Shown piece after piece: positions 49,154 to 59,856 of a stretch of DNA of 64,000 bases. The position numbers and the translations under genes are program-made. The notes under the pieces are model-generated. The model had not been told where the DNA came from. It was given only the letters and a program-made list of their open reading frames with translations, and ran no database searches. This DNA comes from Symsagittifera roscoffensis (taxonomy: Eukaryota > Xenacoelomorpha > Acoela > Convolutidae): contig NC_087064.1 of the NCBI RefSeq assembly GCF_963678635.1, positions 57,546,338-57,610,337 on the forward strand, given 5' to 3'. How positions within the stretch are numbered: position 1 is the first letter of the stretch; the number at the start of each line of letters is the position of its first letter.

Positions 49154-49696
49154 AAGTTCTGGCTTTTGCTTGGTGTATGTGATTCAATTTCCGTGTTTCA
49201 GTTGCTCCTCTAGGTTCTGGCTTCGCTTTGCAATTAACTGATGGTGCACTAAGGCCACATCAATGAGCCATTCATGTAGCTCAATCACATTCGGTTGTGA
49301 GCATTTCCTTTCTTCGAGATCTGGTGGAAACTTGCTCAATATCATGTTTATATTTGATTTTCACCTTCGTATCCAAATTTTGTCAAAACGCTTACAAAAA
49401 AATCACTACGTCTGCAAATTTCAAGGTTTTCAAGGTTTGATGAGAATTGTGTATCCTTACAATTGGAATTTTCTGCACCAGCTTCTGCACCAGCTTTGTC
49501 TCAATGGACCGCTCGGTGACCATCCAAGAGGTATTGTTACTCCTCATAGACTTCTCTTGTTAAGACTTTTGTATTCTATGGCTCTTATCATATTGAAATG
49601 ATCCTGACCAATTCATAATTTGACTTCAGAGTGTGCAATTTTCTAGTTCGGCCAAATTGATAAACGAGGATAGTTGTTTTTGTAGGCACAATAATT

Positions 49697-49996
49697 TTAG
49701 TTCATTGACCCAACAGAAAAATTGGAATGAACCAAACAATTGGTATTTTCAGGTTTGAGACTCTTGGTGGATACCTTAACTGTTATTCTTTCAGTGATGC
49801 TTATTGAAATTTTAGCTCCAGCCAATTCTATTTTGCAGCCTTTTGTATCGATTCTTAATGATTCTTTGAGAATTTTTTGTATTAGTGTCACTCTTGACCC
49901 AGTGTCTTGTAATGCACAACTCTCTATTGATTTGCTTGTTCTTGGATTTTTCAGTCGCACTTTTTTTATCGGTAGCAAGCCACGATTGCATGGCAT
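49697..49996 (-). pseudogene. BEL/Pao aspartic protease (duplicate 2)
   Basis: Identical to the copy 1,149 bp away except Cys for Arg in DTKGxKIELAG. The same DTGS motif is intact. Confidence 0.85.
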
Positions 49997-50639
49997 ACTA
50001 TAAAAGTTGGTTGGTTCTCGGTGTGTTGGTCTTCTTTCGGGTCTATTTTCTTGTAAAAGTCGGTTGTGCTTTCTGTCACATCCATCTATTCCTCATGGAT
50101 TGACTTTACCGTGATTGATGCATTGTGCATTACCCAAACACCCAAAGAACAATTTTTGTTTCTTCACGACATCATATCTTTGTATCTTTTTTATCATCTT
50201 TAATTCTGCGAAGTTCCAGAAACTGTGTTTTCCTTTGTTGCAACACAAGCCTTGATCTATGCTTTTGTTTTTTGAAATCTTGACTTTTGTCTTCTGTAAC
50301 ATAAGTTCTGGCTTTTGCTTGGTGTATGTGATTCAATTTCCGTGTTTCAGTTGCTCCTCTAGGTTCTGGCTTCGCTTTGCAATTAACTGATGGTGCACTA
50401 AGGCCACATCAATGAGCCATTCATGTAGCTCAATCACATTCGGTTGTGAGCATTTCCTTTCTTCGAGATCTGGTGGAAACTTGTTCAATATCATGTTTAT
50501 ATTTGATTTTCACCTTCGTATCCAAATTTTGTCAAAACGCTTACAAAAAAATCACTACGTCTGCAAATTTCAAGGTTTTCAAGGTTTGATGAGAATTGTG
50601 TATCCTTACAATTGAAATTTTCTGCACCAGCTTTAGTTG

Positions 50640-50990
50640 TGAATCAACTATGATAAGTGGCTGACAGTAGTAGCTGGACAACAGTTTCCATGCATGTTCA
50701 TATTGGTTGACATCAAAGATGAACCCTGTCAGAATCTAATTTGCTTTGCCAGATGCATAGTTTTTCAGATATTACATCTGTTCACTTCTTGTTAACTTGC
50801 GTTATGCACCGTTTCTGTTGTGAATAATCCTGACGATTCTGACCATTCCAGTGGATCACCAGCAAATGTTTCTAGCTCTACCTTTGGTAGGCTAGGTTTT
50901 GGTATACTCCAATTTCTAAACTATATGTTTAGTTCTTCGAAGTATCTGCCCTGAGATCGCTCTTCGTGTGATCTAATTCAACCACCAAGT
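50640..50990 (-). pseudogene. BEL/Pao gag, DUF1759-like region
   Basis: PKPSLPKVELETFAGDPLEW matches the BEL/Pao gag pattern P-K-(IL)-x-(IL)-P-x-F-x-G-D-P-L-E-W. Further on, YLKNYASGKA and QYEHAWKLLSSYY follow the 'YLKSLLSGEA' and 'Y..A...L...FG' regions. Stops interrupt. Confidence 0.75.
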
Positions 50991-51689
50991 TTAAAACTTG
51001 CTTTTTATTCGTGCGTCTGTTGATCTGTTTTGTTTATTGATTTTAACTAGTCCTTTGTGTAGGTCCTTTCTGGATCTACTTCGTCGAATAAGACTGATTT
51101 TCTATCTGGAGATAAATATCTCTCAGTTCTATCTCAGACACGTATCTTTTGCTTGTGACAGTTGCGAGATTGCGAGATCCGATGGTTTATCAGCATAAGA
51201 AGGTTTCATTTCAGAAAACTCTTTAAGTAGCCTTGCTGCTTCTGCTTTTGTGATCTTCTTTTCTGACAATTGTTCTTGAGGTTTTTGAGGTTTTTGGATT
51301 GGTTGCTGGTATGAGACAACTTTTCTATGGAGTCACATCGCTGACTCATTCCTGTGCTGAATTAAGATTTGTTACTGGCAAGCACTTCGGCCTTGCCAGT
51401 ATCTTCAATATACTCCTGAACCTCTTTGATGAAATTTTTGTGTAACATTGTGGATTTCCTGTTATCGTTTTCTTTCCATTTGTTTTGTGTTCCCTATATT
51501 GTTTGGTCAATCTGCAACCTGAAGTTTTTGGGTGCATAACAATTGAGAGTAACCATATTTTTATTTCAAAAGAAAATTAAGTTGCCATTTGGCCAACAAA
51601 CGGAAATATTTACTCATATTTTTTCATTTAACTTTGAACGAATTTTTTGAATTTAACATTTCTGCAAACTACCTTCTGCAACTATTAAT

Positions 51690-52230
51690 TTAGAGGCCTT
51701 TCAGTGTCACTTTATGTTGAAGATTTTGTAGCCTCTTTTTTATCTTAGAGGTAATAGTTTTAGTACTATTTATTATGCTGAATTAATATTTGCTTTAACT
51801 GTTGTGAGTTTCCAATCAGGATTACTAAAAATTTTTTGAAGTTTTTATTAACTTGAGAAATACACAATTGAGATTATGAAATAAACTTTAAAAAGTTTTG
51901 CTTTCTAGTCTTTGCTAGTAAATTTTGTTAGTTGCAAATTTCTAAGCAGTTCTTGTTAGATCGAGAATTGTTTCAAGGTTTTGTACCTCCTTTCTATCGT
52001 GTGATCTGTTCAGATTTTTCTCCCAACTCTGTTTTTATTCAATCTAACTTGTCAAAAATCAGCGCAATAATCTTCTGTCAATTCCAGCATTACCCAATAT
52101 GATCATATATAGTGTTGTTTGAAACCAGATTGCAGTCATAAATGTCTCAGGCTAATAATCATATAAATATAAGTGAAATGTACTTTGTACGCATCAACCA
52201 AATTCATAGATCCGCTGCCCGGTGTTAATA
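51690..52230 (-). mobile_element. BEL/Pao 5' LTR (copy 2)
   Basis: Aligns end to end with 37,512-38,085: shared 'GAGGCCT', 'TCTAGTCTTTGCTAGTAA', 'TCGTGTGATCTGTTCAGA', 'GATTGCAGTCATAAATGTCT' and 'CCGCTGC.CGGTG'. Exact termini and primer-binding site not resolved. Confidence 0.78.
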
Positions 52231-52555
52231 GCGACTTCAACCTGGGCTATACTACTAAGACTGATGGAAGAAAACAGAATTCAAGATAATTTTTACGCTG
52301 CATATAAAGGATACAACAATACTAAACCTTCAGATTGATTCAATTATAAATGTTTTTCCACCAAAGTGTATCGACTCAACATAATTGCTGACATCAAGTT
52401 CGACTTTGCATATTTCTGTTGAACAATTTGACAAAACTGATCATATTGTTAAACTATTTTTCTATAAACTTAAATCTTACGCCAATGTACCAATGTATCA
52501 ATGTTTCTATAATTAGATGATTTTACTGATTGTCATAAAAAGATAATTTACTGAT

Positions 52556-52960
52556 CAGGGGCGGATGTAGGGGAGTAGGGGGGGAGTTCGGAGGAAGCTT
52601 ACAATCAGGGATTCGGCCCCCTGCCGACCCAAAGGGTCCCCCTTTTCACAATTTTAAGATATCCATTTTTGGTGACGGACCCTAAAACTTTTCTTAAGGC
52701 GACTTCGGTGCCAATATACTAATTTTTAGTAGGGAGCGCGCGCCAAAAAAACGCCATTTTTGGGTCAAAATTTTCCAAAAAGTGTCTAGAAACTCCCGCG
52801 GCGCAGCAAATTTGGCCAAAACAGGACCTTCTTAGTGTTTTGGGAGAGCTCGGAAATCGGAAAATCAAATTGGTCGACCTGAAAAAATGGTCGAACAAAA
52901 ATTTTAAATTTTTTTTTAGAATCCGCCCCCCTTTCGAAAAAAATCCTAGATCAGCTACTG
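52556..52960 (+). mobile_element. hAT-like MITE, family C, clean copy
   Basis: 405 bp, CAGGGGCGGATGTAGG ... TCCTAGATCAGCTACTG, with 8-bp flanks TTACTGAT (52,548-52,555) and TTACAGAT (52,961-52,968), 7 of 8 matching. The best reference for the family: internal order GGGATTCGGCCC, ACCCAAAGGGTCCCC, GAGCGCGCGCC, GAGAGCTCGG, GGTCGACC. No transposase. Confidence 0.88.
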
Positions 52961-52968
52961 TTACAGAT

Positions 52969-54036
52969 TCAACAACACTTAAGCTCAATCAATTAACTTG
53001 ACGAATTTGCTCTGTCTATGAAAGCTGAACTTTTTTGATTTTATTTTTTATTTGTCAGCTCGAATTCAACCAGCTGTCGAATTGTACCAACCAAGTTTGG
53101 CTTTTTTGATAATAGTCGACACTATCGAATAAATTTTGAGAAAAAATTTCATTGTTGCGAAGATCTGAAAGAACTAGCTATCACGCCTTAATGACTTCCC
53201 GGTTGCCAATAAAAAAAATTGCGCCGATCTGCAGCAGAAATGATAACGACTTACAAAATTTTAAATTTATGATTTTCCCTAGCTTACATTAGAAAGAGTA
53301 CTAAGAGACAAACTGAAAAAAAATACTAAAAAGATCTGGGAGGTAGTTTTGATTTTTTAAGTTTTTAGGAAAATTGTTTGTATTGAAAAACTGTTTAGTT
53401 ATCAGCTACGCTGTTGAAAACTTCTACAAACGAAATTCAAACTAATGTTTCGATATTCTTGTGCGGTCGGGTGAAAAATTTTATTTAGTCTTCGAGAAAC
53501 TCGACTTAAACTCAATTTATCCAATTCTAGGCCGCAGGTGGCCTCGATTTGAATGAGTTCAACAAATTAAATTAGCGTCAACCAGTTTCCGTTACTTCGA
53601 TGATGCTTTGTGGTCTGTTGAAGTCTTACGACTTGTTGTTTTGTATGGTCTGCAAAAACTTCAAAGACCTAAGCTCACACCATATGCTCTTCTTGACCGC
53701 ACTAGGTGGCCTGCTCGCTTTGAGAAAATTGAGCCATAAAAATCAGCGTCAACCGAAGTTTCCATTATTTTGATGATGATTTGTGGTCTGCTAAAAATCC
53801 TGTGAGTTATTGTTTTGTATGTTTGCAAAAGTTCCAACACTAAAACTCACCAAATCCATTTTTTGAACGTTGGTGGCCTAGGTTCGAGTAAATTGAACAA
53901 TAAATATTAGTTACAACCCCCATTTCCATTTTTTGCGTATCATAAGAAACCATACAGTGTAGAGTATACTTTCGCTACCCTTTCTTTGTCTTCATCGCTT
54001 ATCCGTTCAACAAAAGTTTTTCATTTTTAATGTCAA
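52969..54036. other. Non-coding stretch with a tandem repeat
   Basis: No gene or open frame of note. A ~168-bp unit is repeated about two and a half times from ~53,515: 'GGTGGCCT' with 'GTCAACC..TTTCC.TTA' recurs near 53,575, 53,743 and 53,911, with 'GATGATG.TTTGTGGTCTG' and 'TTGTTTTGTATG' between. Confidence 0.7.
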
Positions 54037-55539
54037 AGATCTCAGATCGGTTAGTGTTTCAGGTATACATTTAACGCCCTTAAATTATTTTATCCCTTAG
54101 TATTCAAAGGATCCCTATCCCTATTGTGGTACTACTTTACGACATCTAATTTGAACATTTTTTTGCAAACTAAATGGCGTGCCTAATTTTGAGGGGCAAG
54201 ATGCCGGTAAACATGTTTAAAAGCCGATTTAGATTCATTCAATTAAGTCAAAAAATACTGAAAACAGAAAAACTATAGGCTATATTTCTATTGATTGTTA
54301 TTTCACACAAAAGATAGCAGAAAGCGGCTTAGACGCTAAAGGCTAAAAATTGTCACAAAAAATAGCTTTTTGAGAATCTTTGTTCTCTCAACAATTTGGT
54401 ACTGCTGCTAAAATAAAGAAATAACGTGAAAAGCTTTTTAAGAATCTTAAATCTTTAATACCAATTAACTGATTGTCAAAATTTCTCGACAACTCATAAA
54501 TATTTGTTGCTTCTTCAGAAACGATCGTATTCACAGAACTTTTACTCATAAAAGAAGTTTTTTTTGATAGCTTGCTATGCAGAGAGTTGATGTTGTCGAT
54601 GTTGTCAAAAAAGTGTCTTTACAGTTTATCAAAAAAGTGTCCGTAAAATGGTGCTAGACAAATAAGTCGACAGGACATTAAGACAACACGACATTAAGTA
54701 GACAATGAGAGTTAAAGCATGTAAATTGAACTGTTCGAATTCAAGCAAAGTCTTTTTCTCAGAAATAGAATTAGATATTTTGTGTCTCGTGTCGTCTTAA
54801 GGTCCCACGGAGAGCGCTTGTCGTTTTAACAGCTGTGATCTTATTTGCTGGACATAGATGAAATTAGCATAGCTTATTTTTTTCTCTAATTGGAAACGGC
54901 GCAAAAGATAATCTGGTCAAAATAGGCTGCTCATAAAGTATCAAATTAGTGTAGTCAAAATACAGTCCTCTTAAGGTTATGGAGAGCTCGGAAAAAAATA
55001 TGTTCAACCTAGCAAAAGGTCGACAAACTGCGTTGAAAATCTGCCCACGGGCTTTTAAAAAATCATGCCCACCTCAGGTAGCAGATAAAAGGAGAGGGTG
55101 AGAGTTGCGGACCGCCCCCTAGTGTTTGGAGCTCTTTTGACCCTGCCGACTCCATTGTACTATGATTGGATACGTTGAAATAAACCCCAACCATGGCTAG
55201 CGCCGAAGGAGAACAGAATGATTGACAGCAATGATAGAAAGATGCACTAGAGTGAACCTATTTTTTTTAACAACTATGACATTCCCTCTTGTGAAATCAA
55301 ATTTAAATGAATAATATGGAAAGGAAATTGTAGAAGGAAAACTTAAGTACACAAATGAAAAGTTTTTGGCAGCTACAGTAGTTACCTTTAATATTGGATT
55401 TCAACTGAAATTATTGAGTTTTTGACCGTAAGCAGTCGGCCTTCTCCCTGGTCAAAGGTAGTTTTAAATAGTTTCAATGTAATCGATTCAAATTTTCTCG
55501 ATTCACTTTTTCCTTGCCGCCTTTCGAAAGGTGTTTCAA

Positions 55540-55947
55540 TCATGAGCATGCAAATTTTTTGCACAACCGTTTTTGACTGCTCCTCCATGATGCCCTTTCG
55601 CCCTGGCTGCTGGTAGAGTTGTGGCTAGAGTAAAATACAAGCCGTTGTTTCCGCCTTTTCTGCTTCACTTCGGCCGCCGCCGTGTAGTTCATCAAACACG
55701 CTATTGGTTCTTCTGCGCTCCATCCTAGACTTGGTACGGATGTGGCCCAATTTCGTCGATTTACGCTTGCGCAGTGTTTTTCCCGTCTTTGCTTGTCCCG
55801 TTCTGCCTTTGCCCGAAATGGGTCCGGATTTTTCGCTCGCTTCTGCTTTTTCCGATCCAGTGGAAAGTTTCTGGTTTTACTTTTTGGGGTTTTTACTTCT
55901 TCCTTTACGCCCATTTGCGCTTGCTGTGGTTGTCTTACGTAACTCAA
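55540..55947 (-). pseudogene. Basic 3' reading frame of Ty3/gypsy copy A
   Basis: Open for 135 codons and rich in Lys/Arg (KSKTRNFPLDRKKQKRAKNP), downstream of integrase. It recurs in copy B at 60,720-61,142, where an overlapping frame is also open. Function not known; it may be the integrase C-terminal tail. Confidence 0.5.
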
Positions 55948-56671
55948 GCTTTTACAGGCAAAAATGATTTTACAGGCAAGCTTTTTCCGTAACTACTATG
56001 GCATTGGTGGGCTCATGGTTTCTTTAACGTTCGTTTCTTCGGCATTCCGGTCTTTCGTATTGCGACTCCAGATCTCCTAAGCAAGCTATCGTTATTCATT
56101 ATCGTTACTCGTTCAAGTTTCGCTCGGCTGTGCACTGAAAAATTACTCTTGATAGTCCTGCCTCTCCAATGGGTAAGTCTATGGATCGGGCTGTTGGTTC
56201 ATTGCCTTAGTCATTTGCCTTTGCAACGTTTAATTGCAGTGGGTTGTTTCTTAAGCGACCGCCGTACTCTGATCCGATTGGACGTCCCAGTTAGTGTCAG
56301 CGAGATGTAAGATTGATTGAGCTGCCGGGTAATTTTCGTATATACAGGCAGATTTAGATTTTAACACGTTTTACCAGTTCAAGTTTTCAAAGGCTGGTTT
56401 TTTCGCTAGGTTTTAAGGAACCAAGTTAGCTTCATAACCGTGGTGCGCCTTGAAGGTGCAATCTTGACCAGAAATGTATGGCGCCGGGAGCCCTTTCGAG
56501 TATCTTCTCCAATTTTTATGTTATAAGATTTTTTCAATGATTGTTGAAGTATGTTAAAATTGATTTTTTCAGACTTCTTTTTGTTGGATCGAAGCATCCC
56601 GTGGCGCAATGATCATTCACTGGCGACTGTGCTACTGTTATGCCCTCCATTGCAGAAAATTTTGAACTCCG

Positions 56672-56995
56672 TCATATGAAATTTGTGCCTTGGTCGTCAT
56701 GAATTTTCATAGGGACCCCATGATTGTTTATGTAGCTTCTAAGGAATTTAAGAGGGGTGTCTGTGCGGTTTGTTTTACAGACCATTGCTTGTGGCCATCG
56801 TGAATAACTATCTACCGCTGCAATTTCACAGTTCCTTGATTCATTATGATAGTTTATGGGACCCCAAAAGTTTAATTGAATTGCCTCGTCAGGCTCCCTC
56901 GTTTCTTGATTTTTTCCTGTGTCTTCCTTGGTGCATATAGTTATAGGGTTTTTAACCGCGAGCGTACAATCTTTACAATTCTGGGCCATTGACAC
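56672..56995 (-). pseudogene. Ty3/gypsy integrase core (copy A)
   Basis: NCKDCTLAVKNP (end of the zinc finger), then LNFWGPI, AAVDSYSRWPQAM and NNHGVPMKIHDDQGTNFI: the standard D-F-x-GP, D-x-x-SRWP and DQGTNF series. The first catalytic Asp is replaced by Asn (LNFWGP). 107 codons without a stop, then broken. Confidence 0.88.
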
Positions 56996-57779
56996 AATGT
57001 TTCTATGGATAAATGGGAAAGCGCATCCCTTACCCTTTTTTTTCCTGGTTGTTATTATTGGAGCCTGTTTTTTACTGCCTTGCGTAACGTATTTGGGAAG
57101 ACGAGCTTTTCATCTATCCACAATTAATTGTCACAAGCGTGGAGGTCGTTTACAAGTTAGGAGCAATACTAATTCATAGCTTTAATTTTGAAGCTAAATC
57201 GAGTTCCTTGGTCTTGACGGTTTCATAAATTGCTTGAATTTGAGGGTGGGAAGCATATTGTGATTCAATAAATCGAAGATTGAGTAATTCGGGACGTGCT
57301 TTTTTTTGGAGAATATTTTAGTTTCTGGGAATGATGGGCTTAATTCGATTCGAGAGGTCTAATGAGGATAAGATTCTTTTTTGTTTGCTGAAGGGGTTAA
57401 GGTTAATGTGTTTATCTAGTTCTCTTACCTCCTCGTCGTGTCTAATTTCAATGCTAGGGTGTCTTTCAAAGAATTTTCTACTTTTCTAAACAATTTCTCC
57501 AATTCTCCGACGTATTATGATTTATTGTTAGCTCCTGCATAACAATTTTTAGAATTTTTGATTGCCCCAGCTAAATTAGAGATTTTGTCGCGTGGTTTTT
57601 GATTTATGCAAATTCCTGCCTTGTGATTGTACTGCTTGATAATTCTGCCTACAATGGTCATTTTGAACTTCGACATTTGCATACTCTGATTTGATTGGCT
57701 ACTATTTGCTCGCTGGCGATTTCGTGTAAGCTAGTGTCCGAGCCTCCAAATATTTTTTTATTAAACCCGAGGGCGCAAT

Positions 57780-58255
57780 GAAATTAAACAGGATGTCGTC
57801 AATGAAAGCATGTGCCTACGGAAATTCTGACGAAATCAAATCCATTAACTGTTGGAATGCCGCCGACATAGAACCCAATTTTGAATGGGTACGTCCCTGT
57901 CAATTTCCTCCAACTAACGGAAAGCTGCATTGAACGCTCGTATCCGGGCTAAGAGAGAATTGGCTATACGCGTATGATTAATCCATTGTCGAAAGTTCAA
58001 TTTTACCCATTTTTTTCTCGTTGGTTATTGCCCGACCGTTTCCATAGGTTCTTCGTTAATCGGCATGAGATATTTGTTCTTACGCATCTCTTTACTTAGT
58101 TCGTGTGCCTCAAGAGCGAGTTTTAGCAATCCGTCTTTCTTAACGGTCATTACAATTGGAGAGACAGAATATTTGTCCGAACAATCTTCTATTTTTTTTA
58201 TGTGCACTTGGCGTACAAGTTTGTCTATTTCAGCATCGATTTTATCTTGTAACAT
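57780..58255 (-). pseudogene. Ty3/gypsy reverse transcriptase, N-terminal part (copy A)
   Basis: EIDKLVRQVHIKKIEDCSDK, SPIVMTVKKDG and KNKYLMP match the fingers region (ELD.L...I.....S...SPIV.V.KKDG). After frameshifts, AAFQQLMDLISSEFP and AFIDDILF carry the F-x-x-LM and (Y/F)xDD motifs. The frame then runs into linker sequence: the rest of RT and RNase H are missing. Confidence 0.83.
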
Positions 58256-58560
58256 TTTCGGAACACGTCTCTTCTTTTGTTGGATGGGTACTAGATTCGC
58301 AAAAATTCTGCCAGCACCGTATAATTTTGGATTTTTCCTACGATTTTAAAACGATTAGTAAACTGTTTCTGAAATAATCCTGCCACGATTCCAGTTTGGC
58401 AGCTCTCTCGATGTCCTCCCTTTCCTAGATTTTCTTGGCCTCCGCCCCTGGTGTCTTCTGGATCAGATGCTGTCCCAATTTGCCCATGAGGTCCAGCCCT
58501 ATTACTGACGGTCGACTTCCACCAATCACTGTGATGGATGCTGAAGCTGCCCACCCATTT

Positions 58561-59856
58561 GACAATTTTTTGTGGTTAGCTTAACTTGGGTCATGTATTT
58601 GGGTTGGAGAGAAAAGCAAATATCCATTCCTGAGAATGATATGTACTTTCTCGTGATTAATTCTAAGTTAAGATAGACCTACCTAATCTTACTTAGGGGC
58701 TGGTATTTGTGATCAAAGATTGGAGAATAGTAAATCGATCTACAAGGTTCAGGTATAATTAGAACGCGACTAGTTCGTTCGATACTATTTTATGACTGAC
58801 TAAGTTTAAGTGTTTCAACCTGGGTCATATAAGAAGAGGAGGATCAAGTGAAGGTTGAGTAACCGAAGTTCTTCACTGTTTATCTTAATTAAAATGGTTA
58901 GTTTTTAGAAAAAGTTCTGTTAATTCTGGGCCTTTGAGGTCGTTACACTCTAATTAAATTGGGAGGGGGAGAAAAAAATTGTTCTATTTGATCCAAGGAT
59001 ACGCCATGATGATCAGAGATTTATTTTGTTAGAAATTTACAAAATTAGATATAGTTTAACTTAAAGATCCAAGGAAAGCCTTGATGATCTGTTATCTAAA
59101 TGAAATTAATTTAAGTGAAAGCAAGGATCAGCCCTGATAGTTTTTAATTAGAGAGTTAAATTTAAGTTTTAGTTTTGAAATTTGATGTTATGTTTTAGCT
59201 GATGAAGCTGGGATGATGAGATGATTTATATAACAATTTATGATTTATACTAACTAATTTTTGTCTTTCTGTATTCAATAAATATTTTTTCCAAGATGTT
59301 TAGTTTACAGCTGCTTTAAGGAAAACGACAAGTGTTGTTTTTATCATTCCTTATTGTACAATTAATAGGTTTAGCGCCATGGAAGGTTATTGAAAATAAA
59401 TCTTCAAGTATTATGTCAATAAATAAAAACTCAAATTTTGAAATGTTGTATTTGTCTAATTCTTGTGTAATTTTTGTCTAACTATTTTTGGATTACTATA
59501 CTCATAGAGTAATTTCAGATAAGGTACACCGTCTGCTCGTCACGCTATCTTATTTTCGGCCGGATAGATTCGTGAAACTTCTTAGTCTAGTACCAATCTC
59601 AATCTTTTTCTCATATCTCCTAGTCTCAATAGATCTACTGTACACAGGTTTGCGCGAGTTAGTTCCAGAATGAGAACAATTGTATTCTAAGTTTAATTCA
59701 ATTTGTTCTGGAGTTGAAACTACAAGTAGTTTCAACACTTTGCAAATAAATAGGTTGTTAGTTTGATGGAGTATGATTGGTTAGTATTTAATATTTTATA
59801 GAGATAAAATGTCATAATAATAACCATTGATAGATACTAGTTTAGATCTGGTTCCA
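58561..59856. other. Sequence between the two Ty3/gypsy copies
   Basis: No domain recognised; it could be remains of gag or an LTR of copy A. Contains spaced partial repeats of GATCCAAGGA...TGATGATC (58,990, 59,066, and a shorter one at 59,120) and a perfect hairpin at 59,713-59,736. The open frame at 59,488-59,673 has no recognisable product. Confidence 0.5.
59713..59736. repeat. Perfect hairpin
   Basis: GTTGAAACTAC and GTAGTTTCAAC are perfect inverses separated by two bases. No run of T follows, so no terminator function is claimed. Confidence 0.8.

Larger units (their letters stand above)
48347..50644 (-). repeat. 1,149-bp tandem duplication inside BEL/Pao copy 2
   Basis: 48,347-49,495 is repeated at 49,496-50,644 with only a handful of substitutions (for example GCGGCC/GCAGCC and ATCGTTG/ATCTTTG). 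The join shows a short doubled TTCTGCACCAGC. The duplicated unit covers the end of gag, the zinc knuckle and the protease. Confidence 0.93.
44704..52230 (-). mobile_element. BEL/Pao retrotransposon, decayed long copy (copy 2)
   Basis: Minus strand, from right to left: 5' LTR (~52,230-51,690), gag with a DUF1759-like region (~50,990-50,640), zinc knuckle and protease (present twice through a tandem duplication), RT (~48,330-47,380), integrase (~46,694-45,700), then a truncated 3' LTR (~44,850-44,704). Frameshifts and stops throughout. It shares the integrase-to-LTR part with copy 1 but lacks ~118 bp near 46,110 that copy 1 has. Confidence 0.88.
54037..58560 (-). mobile_element. Ty3/gypsy-type retrotransposon, decayed (copy A)
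   Basis: Minus strand, right to left: end of protease (58,560-58,290), RT (58,255-~57,780), linker, integrase (56,995-56,672 core), a basic 3' frame (55,947-55,540), then a 3' end that starts AGATCTCAGATCGGTTAG at 54,037. RNase H and the end of RT are deleted at ~57,780. It has ~700 bp (54,440-55,140) that copy B lacks, which includes a family C MITE fragment (~54,985-55,065). Confidence 0.83.

Noticed and set aside
55704-55967. Plus-strand hydrophobic frames near 55,704 and 60,801
   Set aside because: Complement of the Lys/Arg-rich minus-strand frame of the Ty3/gypsy copies.
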